The notes under the pieces were generated by a model, which saw only the letters and a program-made list of their open reading frames with translations, was not told where the DNA came from and made no database searches. Both the position numbers and the translations under genes were made by a program. From assembly GCA_949294335.1 (NCBI GenBank), contig CASFGO010000034.1, positions 1 to 60,239 of the forward strand: a DNA stretch of 60,239 nucleotides, read 5' to 3'. The stretch's first letter is position 1. Every line of letters begins with the position of its first letter. Source of the DNA: an uncultured bacterium (GTDB taxonomy: Bacteria > Cyanobacteriota > Vampirovibrionia > Gastranaerophilales > Gastranaerophilaceae). Positions 44,613 to 54,574 of this stretch are shown one piece after another.

Positions 44613-44993
44613 TTAAATCAATCCTAGTTTAAGTCTGTTTAATTGAGCTGTGATTTCATTTGCAATTTGGAATGCTTGAGGTTGACCTTGGATAGCTCCT
44701 GCTTGACCACCTGCAAATGCTTGTGTTTGTTGTGATTCTTCTGGTTTTCCAACTTGTTGAGTTGGTTGCATATCTTGAACATTTTGTGGTGTTTGAACAT
44801 TTTTTATTTGATTTTGTGCGTTTTGTAATTCTTGGAATTGTTTAATAATTTCTTGAGCTTGAGCTTCTGTTTTAATGTTTTGAGAATTAATTCCAAGAGC
44901 TTGTAATTCTTGTCTTGTTTCAGGTTTTATTGCATTTACCTGATTCATTTGTTGATATTGATTTATTCCATTAACACCGTTTATTGATACCAT
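44613..44993 (-). CDS. hypothetical Gln-rich protein, LGIN-motif family
   Basis: 126 aa from the ATG at 44993 with AGGGG eight bases before it; an upstream ATG at 45041 lacks this. Residues ~25-55 (TRQELQALGINSQNIKTEAQ) resemble residues 20-45 of the protein at 2940-3425. The rest is Gln/Pro/Asn low complexity. Probably a paralogue pair; function unknown. Confidence 0.65.
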   Translation of the reverse strand: MVSINGVNGINQYQQMNQVNAIKPETRQELQALGINSQNIKTEAQAQEIIKQFQELQNAQNQIKNVQTPQNVQDMQPTQQVGKPEESQQTQAFAGGQAGAIQGQPQAFQIANEITAQLNRLKLGLI

Positions 44994-45147
44994 ATCCAGA
45001 CCCCTATTTTTCCATTTTATTGACAAATTAGTAGACGACATTTTTTTATTAAACTTTAGTATTTTTTATTAAACTGTTACAAATCTTAATACAATTAGCA
45101 AAATAATTTATTCATTGGTATTAAAATAAGTATTAAGGAGGTTTTAT

Positions 45148-45348
45148 ATGTTCGGTGTAAAATTTAATCCAACAAAAAATACCAAACCATTGAGAACAAT
45201 TGAACGAGAAATGGAACAAACTAGAGCAAGATATCAACATTATTTAAAAACAGGAGAAGTAATATTACCTCAAAGAAATGTTGTTAAAGAATCTTTTCCT
45301 GTAAAAGTTGTTAAATTTTTAAAGTCTTTAATAAGAGCCAATAAATAA
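45148..45348 (+). CDS. small 66-aa basic protein
   Basis: Excellent ribosome site AAGGAGG seven bases before ATG. MFGVKFNPTKNTKPLRTIER, then a helical part and a C-terminal VKVVKFLKSLIRANK amphipathic helix. No family known. Own terminator follows. Confidence 0.65.
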   Translation: MFGVKFNPTKNTKPLRTIEREMEQTRARYQHYLKTGEVILPQRNVVKESFPVKVVKFLKSLIRANK

Positions 45349-45377
45349 TAATAATTTTAAAATCTTAATATAAACTT

Positions 45378-45408
45378 AATCCGTTGTTATTGAGCAACGG
45401 ATTTTTTT
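45378..45408 (+). terminator. terminator of the 66-aa gene
   Basis: AATCCGTTG paired with CAACGGATT, then T5. Confidence 0.85.
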
Positions 45409-45438
45409 GTGTATAATGTTCTTTTGAGAGGGAATATT

Positions 45439-46749
45439 ATGGACAATAAAATTTATTTTGTAGATGTTACAAACAGAGATGGTGTGCAAACATCAAGATT
45501 AGGTTTAGCTAAGCTTCAAAAGACAATAATTAATTTGATGCTTGATGATATGGGGATTACTCAATCTGAGTTTGGGTTTCCTACAACAATGCACGAATTA
45601 AATTATTTAAATGCAAATTTAGAGCTTGTAGAGCGTAATGTTATTACTAATACAAAGCTGTCAGGTTGGATGAGAGCTGTGGCAGGCGATGTTGAAAAAT
45701 CATTTATAAATGTTCCCAAATTAAAAAATTGTAATTTATCGCAATCCACTTCAGAACAGATGATATATGGTAAATATTTAGGTAAGAAAACACCGGATGA
45801 TATTTTAAAAATGACTGTAGAATCTGTAGAAGCTGCTGTTGATAAAGGTGCAGAAATTATTGGAGTTAATGCAGAAGATGCATCAAGAAGTGATTTAGGT
45901 TTCTTAATTAAATTAGCAAAAGAAGTTAAAAAAGCAGGTGCATATAGATTTAGATATTGTGATACATTGGGTTATGAAGATCCTAAAACTTCTTATGACA
46001 GAATTTATGAAATAGCAAAAGCAACCCAAATGCCAATAGAAATGCATTTTCATAATGATTTAGGAATGGCAACAGCTTGTTCTGTAATGGGTGCAAAAGC
46101 TGCTATTGACGCAGGTGTTGATGCTTATATTAATACTGCGATTAATGGTATGGGAGAACGTGCAGGTAATGCTGATTTGGTTTCTTGTCTTTTAGCTATT
46201 TTAAAATCTGCAGGATTTAAAAATAGTAAATATCAAATTGATCCAAAAATTGATTTAAGTAAATCATGGAAGTTAGCTAAATATACCGCTTATGCATTTG
46301 GGGTTGATATACCGATTAATCAACCTGCAGTCGGTGATAATGCTTTTGCTCATGAATCAGGTATTCATGCTGATGGCGCATTAAAAGACAGAAGAAATTA
46401 TGAGCTATATGATTTTGAAGAACTTGGAAGAGGCGAACCAGAAATTATTGAAACAGGTCGTATGATTACAACAGGTGAATATGGCGGAATTAAAGGTTTT
46501 AGAAACGTATATGATAAGTTAGAACTTGAATTTCATGATGAGCTTGAAGCTCGTAATATTTTGGAATTGGCGCGTTATGCAAATGTTCATACTCAAAAAA
46601 CTTTAACAGAAAGTGAGTTAAAATTTATATACTATTATCCTGACATAGCGGCTAAAGTTATGACCGTATCACCATATTATTGTCCTGAAGGTGCAATAAA
46701 AGATAGGGTTGATGCTCACTTGTTAACTTTACCAAAACACATAATTTAG
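45439..46749 (+). CDS. homocitrate/Re-citrate synthase family enzyme
   Basis: 436 aa from the ATG at 45439 (GAGAGGG upstream). HMGL-like TIM barrel: VDVTNRDGVQTSRLG (substrate/metal motif), RYCDTLGYEDP, EMHFHNDLGMATA (metal His pair), NTAINGMGERAGNADLV, and HESGIHADGALKDR. It condenses acetyl-CoA with a 2-oxo acid. The xRDGVQTxRLxLxKLQKT start and the SEFGFPT segment recall the Re-citrate synthases of clostridia more than LeuA or NifV, so it may make citrate from oxaloacetate; this is inference. Followed after 25 bp by an aconitase-family gene. Confidence 0.8.
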   Translation: MDNKIYFVDVTNRDGVQTSRLGLAKLQKTIINLMLDDMGITQSEFGFPTTMHELNYLNANLELVERNVITNTKLSGWMRAVAGDVEKSFINVPKLKNCNLSQSTSEQMIYGKYLGKKTPDDILKMTVESVEAAVDKGAEIIGVNAEDASRSDLGFLIKLAKEVKKAGAYRFRYCDTLGYEDPKTSYDRIYEIAKATQMPIEMHFHNDLGMATACSVMGAKAAIDAGVDAYINTAINGMGERAGNADLVSCLLAILKSAGFKNSKYQIDPKIDLSKSWKLAKYTAYAFGVDIPINQPAVGDNAFAHESGIHADGALKDRRNYELYDFEELGRGEPEIIETGRMITTGEYGGIKGFRNVYDKLELEFHDELEARNILELARYANVHTQKTLTESELKFIYYYPDIAAKVMTVSPYYCPEGAIKDRVDAHLLTLPKHII

Positions 46750-46774
46750 GAATAAAAAGGAAGGATTAAAATAA

Positions 46775-48022
46775 ATGGGTTTAACATTAGTAGAAAAAAT
46801 TCTATCAAATCATGTTGGCAGAAATGTTCATGCCGGAGAGTTAGTAATATCAAAAGTTGATGTTTGTGCTGTTCAAGATGGTACAGGTCCTTTAACGGTT
46901 CAAGAGTTTAAGAAAATAGGTAAACCCAAATTAAATAATCCTGAAAGAACAATATTATTCATTGACCATGCATCACCAAGTCCAAGAAAAGAATTATCTA
47001 ATACACATATGGTATTAAGAGAGTTTTCAAAAGAGTATGGTGCAGTTTTATCTGATACAGGGGCAGGAGTTTGTCATCAAAGATTGATAGAATCTTATGT
47101 AAATCCTGGAGAAGTATTGGTTGGTGCCGATTCTCATACTTGTACATCAGGTGCATTAGGTGCATTTGCAACAGGCATGGGCTCAACTGATGTTGCTGTC
47201 GCAATGGCTTTAGGAAAAACTTGGTTAAAAGTACCTGCTACATTCAAAATTGTTGTTACAGGAAAATTTAATCCAGGTATTTGTTCAAAAGATTTGATGC
47301 TTCATTTAATTGGAATGATAGGTGCAGATGGTGCGACATATAAAGCGTTAGAGTTTTGTGGTGATACTATAGAAAATATGGAAATGTCAGAACGTTTTAC
47401 ATTAGCTAATATGGCTGTTGAAGCAGGTGCTAAATGTGGATTATTTGTTGCAGATAAAAAAACAAAAGCATATTTAGAAGAAAAAGGAAGAGGGGATAAA
47501 TATTTTCAAATCCTTCCTGATAAAGATGCTGTTTACGAAAGAGTAATAAATATCAAAGCTGAAGATATTAAATATACTGTATCTTGTCCTCATACTGTAG
47601 ATAATACAAAAACAATAGAAGAGTTAGAACCAGAAAAAGTAAAAGTAAATCAAGTTTATGTAGGAACTTGTACAAATGGCCGTATTGAAGATTTGCGTGT
47701 AGTTGCAAGTATCTTAAAGGATAAAAAAGTTAATTCTGATGTAAGAATGTTAATATGTCCTGCATCTCCAACAGTTTATAAACAAGCGTTGAAAGAAGGT
47801 TTATTGGAAACATTTATTGATGCAAATGCGCAAATATTACCCCCAGGTTGTGGACCTTGCGTTGGAGTCCATGCCGGTATTTTAGGTGATGGAGAAGTAT
47901 GTTTGGCTACCCAAAATAGAAACTTTCAAGGACGAATGGGCAATACAAACGGTCAAATATATTTAGCATCACCATATGTTGCAGCATATACGGCAATTAA
48001 CGGATACATTTCTGCTAAATAG
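46775..48022 (+). CDS. LeuC/homoaconitase/aconitase-type large subunit
   Basis: 415 aa, the size of two-component hydro-lyase large subunits. VGADSHTCTSGALGAFATGM, YVGTCTNGRIEDLRVVA (first cluster Cys), ILPPGCGPCVGVHAG (second and third Cys of the [4Fe-4S]). It isomerises a citrate- or isopropylmalate-like acid. The small LeuD-type subunit is not adjacent; the next gene is unrelated. Operon with the upstream synthase suggests citrate or homocitrate as substrate. Confidence 0.88.
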   Translation: MGLTLVEKILSNHVGRNVHAGELVISKVDVCAVQDGTGPLTVQEFKKIGKPKLNNPERTILFIDHASPSPRKELSNTHMVLREFSKEYGAVLSDTGAGVCHQRLIESYVNPGEVLVGADSHTCTSGALGAFATGMGSTDVAVAMALGKTWLKVPATFKIVVTGKFNPGICSKDLMLHLIGMIGADGATYKALEFCGDTIENMEMSERFTLANMAVEAGAKCGLFVADKKTKAYLEEKGRGDKYFQILPDKDAVYERVINIKAEDIKYTVSCPHTVDNTKTIEELEPEKVKVNQVYVGTCTNGRIEDLRVVASILKDKKVNSDVRMLICPASPTVYKQALKEGLLETFIDANAQILPPGCGPCVGVHAGILGDGEVCLATQNRNFQGRMGNTNGQIYLASPYVAAYTAINGYISAK

Positions 48023-48052
48023 TTTGTATAATTATTTAAAAAGGTGGTAGTC

Positions 48053-48262
48053 ATGGTAAAAAAATGTCCATTTACACAAGGTGAATGTACCCCTGAATGT
48101 AGTTTATTTGTTGCAAATGAAGACTTAAATGAATTTTTTGCAGCACGTTTAACAAGTTTAGGTGTTATAGACAAACAAAATAACGGCTCTTGCTCATTAA
48201 AAATGTTAGCAATGAGTGGAGGTAGGTTTATATTTGAAAATACAACTACAAAACGGTTATAA
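48053..48262 (+). CDS. small cysteine-containing protein
   Basis: 69 aa from the ATG at 48053 (AAGGTGG upstream). N-terminal MVKKCPFTQGECTPECSLFV has three closely spaced Cys (C-x6-C-x3-C) and a fourth follows near residue 47 (GSCSLK), a likely metal or small Fe-S site. 30 bp after the aconitase-like gene, so possibly linked in expression. Family not named. Confidence 0.65.
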   Translation: MVKKCPFTQGECTPECSLFVANEDLNEFFAARLTSLGVIDKQNNGSCSLKMLAMSGGRFIFENTTTKRL

Positions 48263-48348
48263 TTCTATTAATCGTTAAATCTTTGTTACAAAACATGGTA
48301 ATAGATCTATTTGTTTTGTATACTAATGGAAGTTGAGAGGAGATTTTT

Positions 48349-48855
48349 GTGATTAATGAGGGAATGTTAGATAAAGTATTATCACCTCAAGATTTAAGAA
48401 AAATTTTGAATGCTGATAATATGGAAATAGTAAGACTTTGTAGAAAAGCATCAATTGTTCCAAAGAAAGATGAAAATGGTAAAACATATTTTTCAATGGA
48501 AGAGGCACGATTATTGAAACAGGCAAAAGAGTCTAAGTCTTTGATGCCAAAATCGTCTTCTCAAGTTGTAGTAAATACATTATTATCTTCATTACAAAAA
48601 ATGGAAGATAATATGACTTCATCTATAACCGAGTCAATAACAGATTCAATAACAAAAGTTTTAGATGAAAGACTTGAAGGCATGGACGAAGTAGTAGTAG
48701 AACTTATTCGTTGCAAAACAGAAAATGAAAACTTGAAAAACAAAGTTAATGAATTAAATAAAGAAAATTATAAACTAAAAAATACTCTAAATTCATATAA
48801 ACCATTTGCTTTTGGCTTATATGTAAAAAAACAAGAGGATGAAATTTTACTATAA
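48349..48855 (+). CDS. putative DNA-binding protein with HTH and coiled coil
   Basis: 168 aa. GTG start behind GAGAGGAG. Residues ~8-60 look like a MerR-type helix-turn-helix ([40 protein letters not shown]). An amphipathic central part and a coiled coil follow (~115-150), ending [16 protein letters not shown]. Placed 20 bp upstream of recA, so probably co-transcribed with it. Confidence 0.6.
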   Translation: MINEGMLDKVLSPQDLRKILNADNMEIVRLCRKASIVPKKDENGKTYFSMEEARLLKQAKESKSLMPKSSSQVVVNTLLSSLQKMEDNMTSSITESITDSITKVLDERLEGMDEVVVELIRCKTENENLKNKVNELNKENYKLKNTLNSYKPFAFGLYVKKQEDEILL

Positions 48856-48875
48856 ATAATATAAGGAAAGATAGT

Positions 48876-49895
48876 ATGGTTGTTAAAGAAGAAGTTGCAG
48901 CTAATCCCACAGATGAAAGAGGCAGAGCCTTAAAATTAGCGATAGAAAAAATAGAAAAAGATTTTGGTAAAGGTGCAATAATGCGCCTAGGAGATAAAAC
49001 AACAGTTAATGTAGATGCAATTCCAACCGGAGCATTGGCATTAGATGTTGCATTAGGTATCGGTGGTATTCCAAGAGGACGAATTATTGAAATATATGGA
49101 CCAGAATCATCAGGTAAAACCACTTTAGCTCAACATATTGTTGCAGAATGTCAACAAAGAGGTGGTATAGCAGCATTCGTTGATGCAGAGCATGCTCTTG
49201 ATCCTGAATATGCTAGAAATTTAGGTGTAAATATCGATGAGTTATTAATTTCTCAGCCTGATACAGGAGAACAAGCATTAGATATTACAGAAGAATTAGT
49301 TCGTTCAGGTGCTGTTGATATTGTTGTTGTAGACTCAGTTGCTGCCTTAGTTCCAAAAGCAGAAATTGAAGGAACAATGGAAGATCAACAAATGGGCTTA
49401 CAAGCAAGATTAATGTCTAAGGCTTTAAGAAAATTAACAGGTGTTATTGGAAAAACTAATACGACTGTAATTTTTATTAACCAATTAAGACAAAAAATTG
49501 GTGTTATGTATGGAAACCCTGAAACAACAACTGGTGGTAATGCTTTAAAATATTATGCATCTGTAAGAATGGAAATAAAACGTGTTGAAGGCTTAAAAGG
49601 CGATGGAATGGATGTTGGAAACCATGTAAGAGTAAGAGTTCTTAAAAATAAGGTAGCTCCACCATTCAGAACTGCTGAGTTTGATATTATATTTGGGAAA
49701 GGTATTTGTAAGACAGGAAATATTCTTGATGTTGCAGTTAATTTAGATATTGTTAAAAAAGCAGGTGCTTGGTTTAGCTTTAATGATGAAAAACTAGGTC
49801 AAGGCCGCGATAAAGCAAAAGAATATTTGAATGCAAATCCTGAGTTGCTTGCAGAAGTCGAAAAACTTGTTCGAGAAAAACTTGCCGAACAATAA
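48876..49895 (+). CDS. recA: recombinase RecA
   Basis: 339 aa. [20 protein letters not shown], Walker [46 protein letters not shown] with loop L1 [20 protein letters not shown], loop L2 [23 protein letters not shown] strand exchange and SOS co-protease. Ribosome site AAGGAAAG. No LexA box is obvious upstream. Confidence 0.98.
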   Translation: MVVKEEVAANPTDERGRALKLAIEKIEKDFGKGAIMRLGDKTTVNVDAIPTGALALDVALGIGGIPRGRIIEIYGPESSGKTTLAQHIVAECQQRGGIAAFVDAEHALDPEYARNLGVNIDELLISQPDTGEQALDITEELVRSGAVDIVVVDSVAALVPKAEIEGTMEDQQMGLQARLMSKALRKLTGVIGKTNTTVIFINQLRQKIGVMYGNPETTTGGNALKYYASVRMEIKRVEGLKGDGMDVGNHVRVRVLKNKVAPPFRTAEFDIIFGKGICKTGNILDVAVNLDIVKKAGAWFSFNDEKLGQGRDKAKEYLNANPELLAEVEKLVREKLAEQ

Positions 49896-49906
49896 GAAAT
49901 GTAAAA

Positions 49907-49947
49907 AATGAAGCCTTGTTTAGCAAAAATAAGGCTTCATTTGTTTT
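49907..49947 (+). terminator. recA terminator
   Basis: AATGAAGCCTT paired with AAGGCTTCATT, then TTGTTTT. Confidence 0.85.
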
Positions 49948-49996
49948 AAAAAAAGAGTATACATGTGTGTAAAGTTAAAGTGAAAGGTAGTGGAGA

Positions 49997-50422
49997 ATGG
50001 TACAAGCAATAAGTGGTTTTAGACCATACGTATCTGCTGTTCCACCTGTTGTAAATCAACAACGTGTCAACCAAATCAAGCTTGAACGCAATGAAGTTAC
50101 TGATGATTTAAGGAATGGAAAAATTAGTGATATGCAAGCCATGTCAGAAAGAGTAGCTCTTAATTCACAATTGTCAGATGCAAAAGCTCAAGCTGTACAG
50201 GCTAGAAACGCACAACAAGTAAATGCACCTAGTCGTTCTCAAACAGTAAAACCTACCACTGTAACTAACCCTCAAGAGGTTAAACCTGCTAATGTAGCTG
50301 CTATGGACAGGCAACAAAAAGGTAAGGAACTATCGCAGGTCGAAAAACAACAAATTGTTGATAACCAAATGAAACAAATGGCTATAAACAATCAGGTTTT
50401 ACACGGTTTAACAGCAGTATAA
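49997..50422 (+). CDS. hypothetical Gln/Asn-rich protein
   Basis: 141 aa, no signal peptide. Starts MVQAISGFRPYVSAVPPVVN, then a helical middle (LERNEVTDDLRNGKISDMQA) and a Gln/Lys-rich tail. Ribosome site GTGGAGA. Composition like the other lineage-type short proteins at 2940 and 44613. Function unknown. Confidence 0.6.
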   Translation: MVQAISGFRPYVSAVPPVVNQQRVNQIKLERNEVTDDLRNGKISDMQAMSERVALNSQLSDAKAQAVQARNAQQVNAPSRSQTVKPTTVTNPQEVKPANVAAMDRQQKGKELSQVEKQQIVDNQMKQMAINNQVLHGLTAV

Positions 50423-50447
50423 GACAACTTTATAGAATGTATTACAG

Positions 50448-50482
50448 ATAGGTTGGATAATTATTTTATTCAACCTATTTTT
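50448..50482. terminator. terminator between convergent genes
   Basis: ATAGGTTG paired with CAACCTAT, then T6; serves the 141-aa gene and abuts the mutS stop. Confidence 0.75.
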
Positions 50483-53061
50483 TATGAACCAAATAAGTTT
50501 AATTGAGGAGGAACAAGTTCCGGCTTGTCTGCATATTTTTTCTTTGTTGAAAGATTTTTTGAAAAATCCTTTTGCATTTTGTTCATCAATGATTGAGATT
50601 TCTCGATTACAGAACTTGGTAATCCTGCCATTTTAGCAACGTGGATACCATAACTCTTGCTTGCACCACCAGGAACAATTTTTCTTAAGAATTCAATTTT
50701 TCCGTCTTCTTCTGTTATTGTAATTCTATAATTCTTAATTTGTGGGTAAGTTTTTGTCATTACGTTAAGTTCGTGGTAATGAGTTGCAAAAATACATCTT
50801 GCATTTATTTTTGTTGCAATATGTTCTGCAACTGCCCAAGCGATTGCAACACCATCATATGTACTTGTTCCACGACCAATTTCATCGATTAATATGAAGC
50901 TGTTTTCTGTTGCGTTGTTTAGGATGTATGCTGTTTCAACCATTTCAACCATAAATGTTGATTGTCCTAAAGTTAAATCATCGCTTGCGCCAACTCTTGT
51001 GAATATTTTGTCAGCAATCCCAATTCTTGCATAATCTGCAGGTACATAAGAGCCTATTTGAGCTAAGATTGCAATAAGTGCATTTTGACGCATATATGTT
51101 GATTTACCTGCCATGTTAGGGCCTGTTAGAATCATAAAACGAGTTGAATTATTTTCAATAGAATCGTTTAATTCCAAATCGTTCGCAACATATGTTCCTA
51201 AAGGAAGAATTTTTTCTAATACAGGATGACGTCCATTTTTTATAACAAATTCAGAAGTTTCATTAAGCTCAGGTTTAACATAATTATTTTCTAAAGCTGT
51301 TGTTGCAAAAGATGTTAAAACATCTAATTGAGCAATACATTCTGCAACTTTTCTTATAAGCTCAACAAACTCTTTTGAATAATTTTTGAAATCAGAATAT
51401 ATTTTGTACTCTAAATCATTGATTTTTGATTGAGCAGATAAAACATCATCTTCATGTTTTTTTAGTTCATCTGTAATAAATCTTTCGCCACCTGTAAGTG
51501 TTTGTTTTCTGATGTAATTAGGTGGGACTTGATTAAGGAAAGAATTTGTAACTTCAATATAGTATCCAAATACTCTGTTAAATCCAACTTTAAGGTTTTT
51601 TATTCCTGTTTTTTCTCTTTCTTGTTGCTCAAAATTTTCTATCCAAGTAGTTCCATTTGTTAATAAATCTCTTAGATAGTCTAATCCTTCATCAACTCCT
51701 GATTTTATAACCCCACCTTCTTTGATAACGTTAGGAGCATCTTCAGCAATCGTTTTTTCGATTATTTGCGCATAATCAAATAATTGTGGGATATTATCTT
51801 CTATTCCATCAAAAATAGCGATGTCAGAATCTTTGACTAATTTTAGTAAATCAGGCAAGACTAAAAGAGAATCTTTTAGACTTAGAAAATCTTTTGGTAA
51901 AGCAACTGTACTGCTTAAGCGAGTTGCAAGTCTTTGAATATCATATATTTGGTTAAGTGTTTCTGTAATTTCAATTCTTGATGAATCATTTTCAATAAGT
52001 TTTTCAACAATTTCTTGTCTTGCTTCTATTTCAGGAATCTTCTTCAATGGTTGGCAAATCCAAGATTTTAGTAATCTTGTTCCCATGTTGGTATTTGTTC
52101 TATCGATTGCCCAATATAGAGAACCATATTTGTTTTTATCCCTTAGGGTTTCAACTAGTTCAAGATTTTTTCTAGTGTTTGAATCCATAAGAACATATTG
52201 TGAAAGTTCATATTGTTCTATTGTATCAATTTTAGGAAACGAAGATTTTAAGTTTTCCCAAATATATGCTAATAATGCAGCGGCAGCTCTAAATCCTAAT
52301 TTGCAGTTGTCATAACCTAATGTATCTAGAGTTGCTAAATTCATTGCATTTTTCAAATTTGTTTTTGCAAAATCAGATTCAAATATTTTTGCAGGAACTT
52401 TTGAACATCTGTAGTTTGCTACAATTTCATCTGGAAGATTAAGTTTTTCGTCAGGAACAATTTGGAATGGCATTGCTTTTTGTGCAATAGACGGCCCAAT
52501 TATTTCAGAAGGTTTAATTCTTGCAAGCTCAGATAATATAAGATTTAATGGTGCTTGTGTAACTTTAAACTCTCCTGTACTTACATCTGAATATGCAAAA
52601 CCATACATTCCTTTTTCTTCAAACATAGAACAAATGTAATTGTTGCTATTTTGTTCAAGGAAGTCATTTTCAATAATTGTTCCAGGGGTAACAACTCTTA
52701 CAAGTCCTCTTTTTACAATTCCTTTTGCTTGTTTTGGGTCTTCTAATTGTTCACATATCGCAACTTTGATACCTTTTTCTACAAGTTTTCTAAGGTAGTT
52801 ATCAACAGCCTTAACAGGTATTCCTGCAAGAGGAACTCGTCCAAGCTTTGCGCCTGAATCTCTACCGGTTAATGTTAATTCTAATTCTCTTGATAATATA
52901 TGCGCATCTTCAAAGAATGTTTCATAAAAATCCCCCATTCTATAAAGCAATAAAGTATCTGGATTTTGTTGCTTAATTTCAAGATACTGCTTCATTGCAG
53001 GTGATGTATCCTCTGGATTTACATCTATACTATTAATATGATTGATTTCCCCTTTTGTCAT
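50482..53061 (-). CDS. mutS: DNA mismatch repair protein MutS
   Basis: 859 aa, full length. Mismatch-binding domain with LLYRMGDFYETFFEDA (the F-x-E wedge region), connector and lever domains, then the ATPase: MILTGPNMAGKSTYMRQ (Walker A), ENSFILIDEIGRGTSTYDG (Walker B), and FATHYHEL. C-terminal HTH dimer part GIHVAKMAGLPSSVIEKS. Transcribed alone; mutL is not next to it. Confidence 0.98.
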   Translation of the reverse strand: MTKGEINHINSIDVNPEDTSPAMKQYLEIKQQNPDTLLLYRMGDFYETFFEDAHILSRELELTLTGRDSGAKLGRVPLAGIPVKAVDNYLRKLVEKGIKVAICEQLEDPKQAKGIVKRGLVRVVTPGTIIENDFLEQNSNNYICSMFEEKGMYGFAYSDVSTGEFKVTQAPLNLILSELARIKPSEIIGPSIAQKAMPFQIVPDEKLNLPDEIVANYRCSKVPAKIFESDFAKTNLKNAMNLATLDTLGYDNCKLGFRAAAALLAYIWENLKSSFPKIDTIEQYELSQYVLMDSNTRKNLELVETLRDKNKYGSLYWAIDRTNTNMGTRLLKSWICQPLKKIPEIEARQEIVEKLIENDSSRIEITETLNQIYDIQRLATRLSSTVALPKDFLSLKDSLLVLPDLLKLVKDSDIAIFDGIEDNIPQLFDYAQIIEKTIAEDAPNVIKEGGVIKSGVDEGLDYLRDLLTNGTTWIENFEQQEREKTGIKNLKVGFNRVFGYYIEVTNSFLNQVPPNYIRKQTLTGGERFITDELKKHEDDVLSAQSKINDLEYKIYSDFKNYSKEFVELIRKVAECIAQLDVLTSFATTALENNYVKPELNETSEFVIKNGRHPVLEKILPLGTYVANDLELNDSIENNSTRFMILTGPNMAGKSTYMRQNALIAILAQIGSYVPADYARIGIADKIFTRVGASDDLTLGQSTFMVEMVETAYILNNATENSFILIDEIGRGTSTYDGVAIAWAVAEHIATKINARCIFATHYHELNVMTKTYPQIKNYRITITEEDGKIEFLRKIVPGGASKSYGIHVAKMAGLPSSVIEKSQSLMNKMQKDFSKNLSTKKKYADKPELVPPQLNLFGS

Positions 53062-53099
53062 GACTATAATTATACAATAAGATAAGAAGTAGGAAAACT

Positions 53100-53711
53100 A
53101 TGTTTAGATTTTTTAAAAATATTTTTAATGCAATAATTATAGTTTTAGTTTTAGCAGGGTTAAATAACCTTTATAATGCGCATGTTTTTGATGATTTAAT
53201 CTCAAATTGTTCACACTTTTTTAAAGAAAAGTCAGAGCAAACAATCCAAAAGGTTGGAGATTTTTCTCAAATAAATCCTGAATTTAATGTTGATACGGCA
53301 GTAAATTTGTTCGGATTTAAAGCTGTATTAGGCGAGCATAGAGCCTCAGGACAAAGAATGATTGTTCTTGATTCAGGGCATAAAAAACTTTTAACAAGAG
53401 AAGATATCCAAACAGATGGAGTTAAACAAAAACTTGATGATTTAAGCCAAAAATTTAGATATCAATCCTCAAATGTAAGTGAGATAGAGATATTAGGTAG
53501 AGGTAATATTTATGCTTATGGAAAAAATCTTCCATATGTTAAATTTACAGCCAAGGTTACAAAACTTCCAATAAGTAGAGTAACAGGGATTATAGCTGTT
53601 AATGATTCAAACCCAAAAGAGCAAAGGTTGTTGATATCAGTTAATGAAAAGAATAGATATTCACAACTTATCGCAAGTGAGTTTTATCGAGCAGTAAAAG
53701 AATCAGATTAA
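53100..53711 (+). CDS. membrane-anchored hypothetical protein
   Basis: 203 aa. One N-terminal membrane helix (FKNIFNAIIIVLVLAGL), then an extracytoplasmic alpha/beta domain (~70-200) of unknown family with VDTAVNLFGFKAVLGEHR and LPISRVTGIIAVND. Divergent from mutS; 24 bp before the amidotransferase gene, so probably an operon. Confidence 0.65.
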   Translation: MFRFFKNIFNAIIIVLVLAGLNNLYNAHVFDDLISNCSHFFKEKSEQTIQKVGDFSQINPEFNVDTAVNLFGFKAVLGEHRASGQRMIVLDSGHKKLLTREDIQTDGVKQKLDDLSQKFRYQSSNVSEIEILGRGNIYAYGKNLPYVKFTAKVTKLPISRVTGIIAVNDSNPKEQRLLISVNEKNRYSQLIASEFYRAVKESD

Positions 53712-53735
53712 TTGTAAGAGAAAAGAGTACATATA

Positions 53736-54461
53736 ATGAAACGACAAATTCGATTAGCGCATTTATATCCAAAGATGTTAAATATATATGGTGATTTAGG
53801 TAATGTATTAACGATAAAAAAAAGATGTGAATGGCGTGATATCGAGATTACAATTGATGAGATAAACATCGGTGATCCGATGTCTGAACATGATATGTAC
53901 TTTATCGGTGGAGGTCAGGACATGCAACAGATTGCTGTTGCCAAAGAACTCCAAAAGAATAAGGCATTTTTGCAAAATGAACAAAATTTGAATGCTGTAT
54001 TTCTAGCAATTTGTGGTGGGTATCAACTTTTGGGTAATTATTATCAACCACATGACGGTGAAAGATTAGAAGGTATTGGATTACTAGATGTTTATACTGT
54101 TGCAGGCTCAAATAGATTTATAGGTAATGTAACAGCCGAAGTTGATTATTTGAAGAAAAAAACACTTGTAGGGTTTGAAAACCATAGTGGTTTAACATAT
54201 TTGAATGGTAAGACTAAACCAATATCACATGTAATAATCGGAAAAGGTAATAACGGAAAAGATAAGACTGAGGGTGCAAGATATAAGAACGTATTTGGGA
54301 CATATTTACATGGTTCATTCTTGCCAAAGAATCCACATTTTGCAGATTATTTGATAGGATTAGCTTTACAGAAAAAGTATGGTGTAGAGATGGAATTAGA
54401 ATCCTTAGATGATTCATTGGAATATTATGCTCACGCATCAGTAGTTGAAAAACCTTATTAG
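53736..54461 (+). CDS. GatD-like glutamine amidotransferase
   Basis: 241 aa. Class I amidotransferase of the CobB/CobQ group: LAHLYPKMLNIYGDLGNVLT, YFIGGGQDMQQ, FLAICGGYQLLG (nucleophile Cys), and FGTYLHGSFLPKNPHFADYL (catalytic His). The start and length match GatD, which with MurT amidates the D-Glu of lipid II. MurT is not adjacent, which is unusual since the pair is normally one operon. Confidence 0.85.
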   Translation: MKRQIRLAHLYPKMLNIYGDLGNVLTIKKRCEWRDIEITIDEINIGDPMSEHDMYFIGGGQDMQQIAVAKELQKNKAFLQNEQNLNAVFLAICGGYQLLGNYYQPHDGERLEGIGLLDVYTVAGSNRFIGNVTAEVDYLKKKTLVGFENHSGLTYLNGKTKPISHVIIGKGNNGKDKTEGARYKNVFGTYLHGSFLPKNPHFADYLIGLALQKKYGVEMELESLDDSLEYYAHASVVEKPY

Positions 54462-54574
54462 TGGGTAAATATAAGTTAATATGAATGGATAAATATAGTT
54501 TTACTTTACTAGCAAAAAATTTTTTTCTTTAGTTTTAAATAAATATAATAGTATTTATTTAAAGGTTTTACAAA

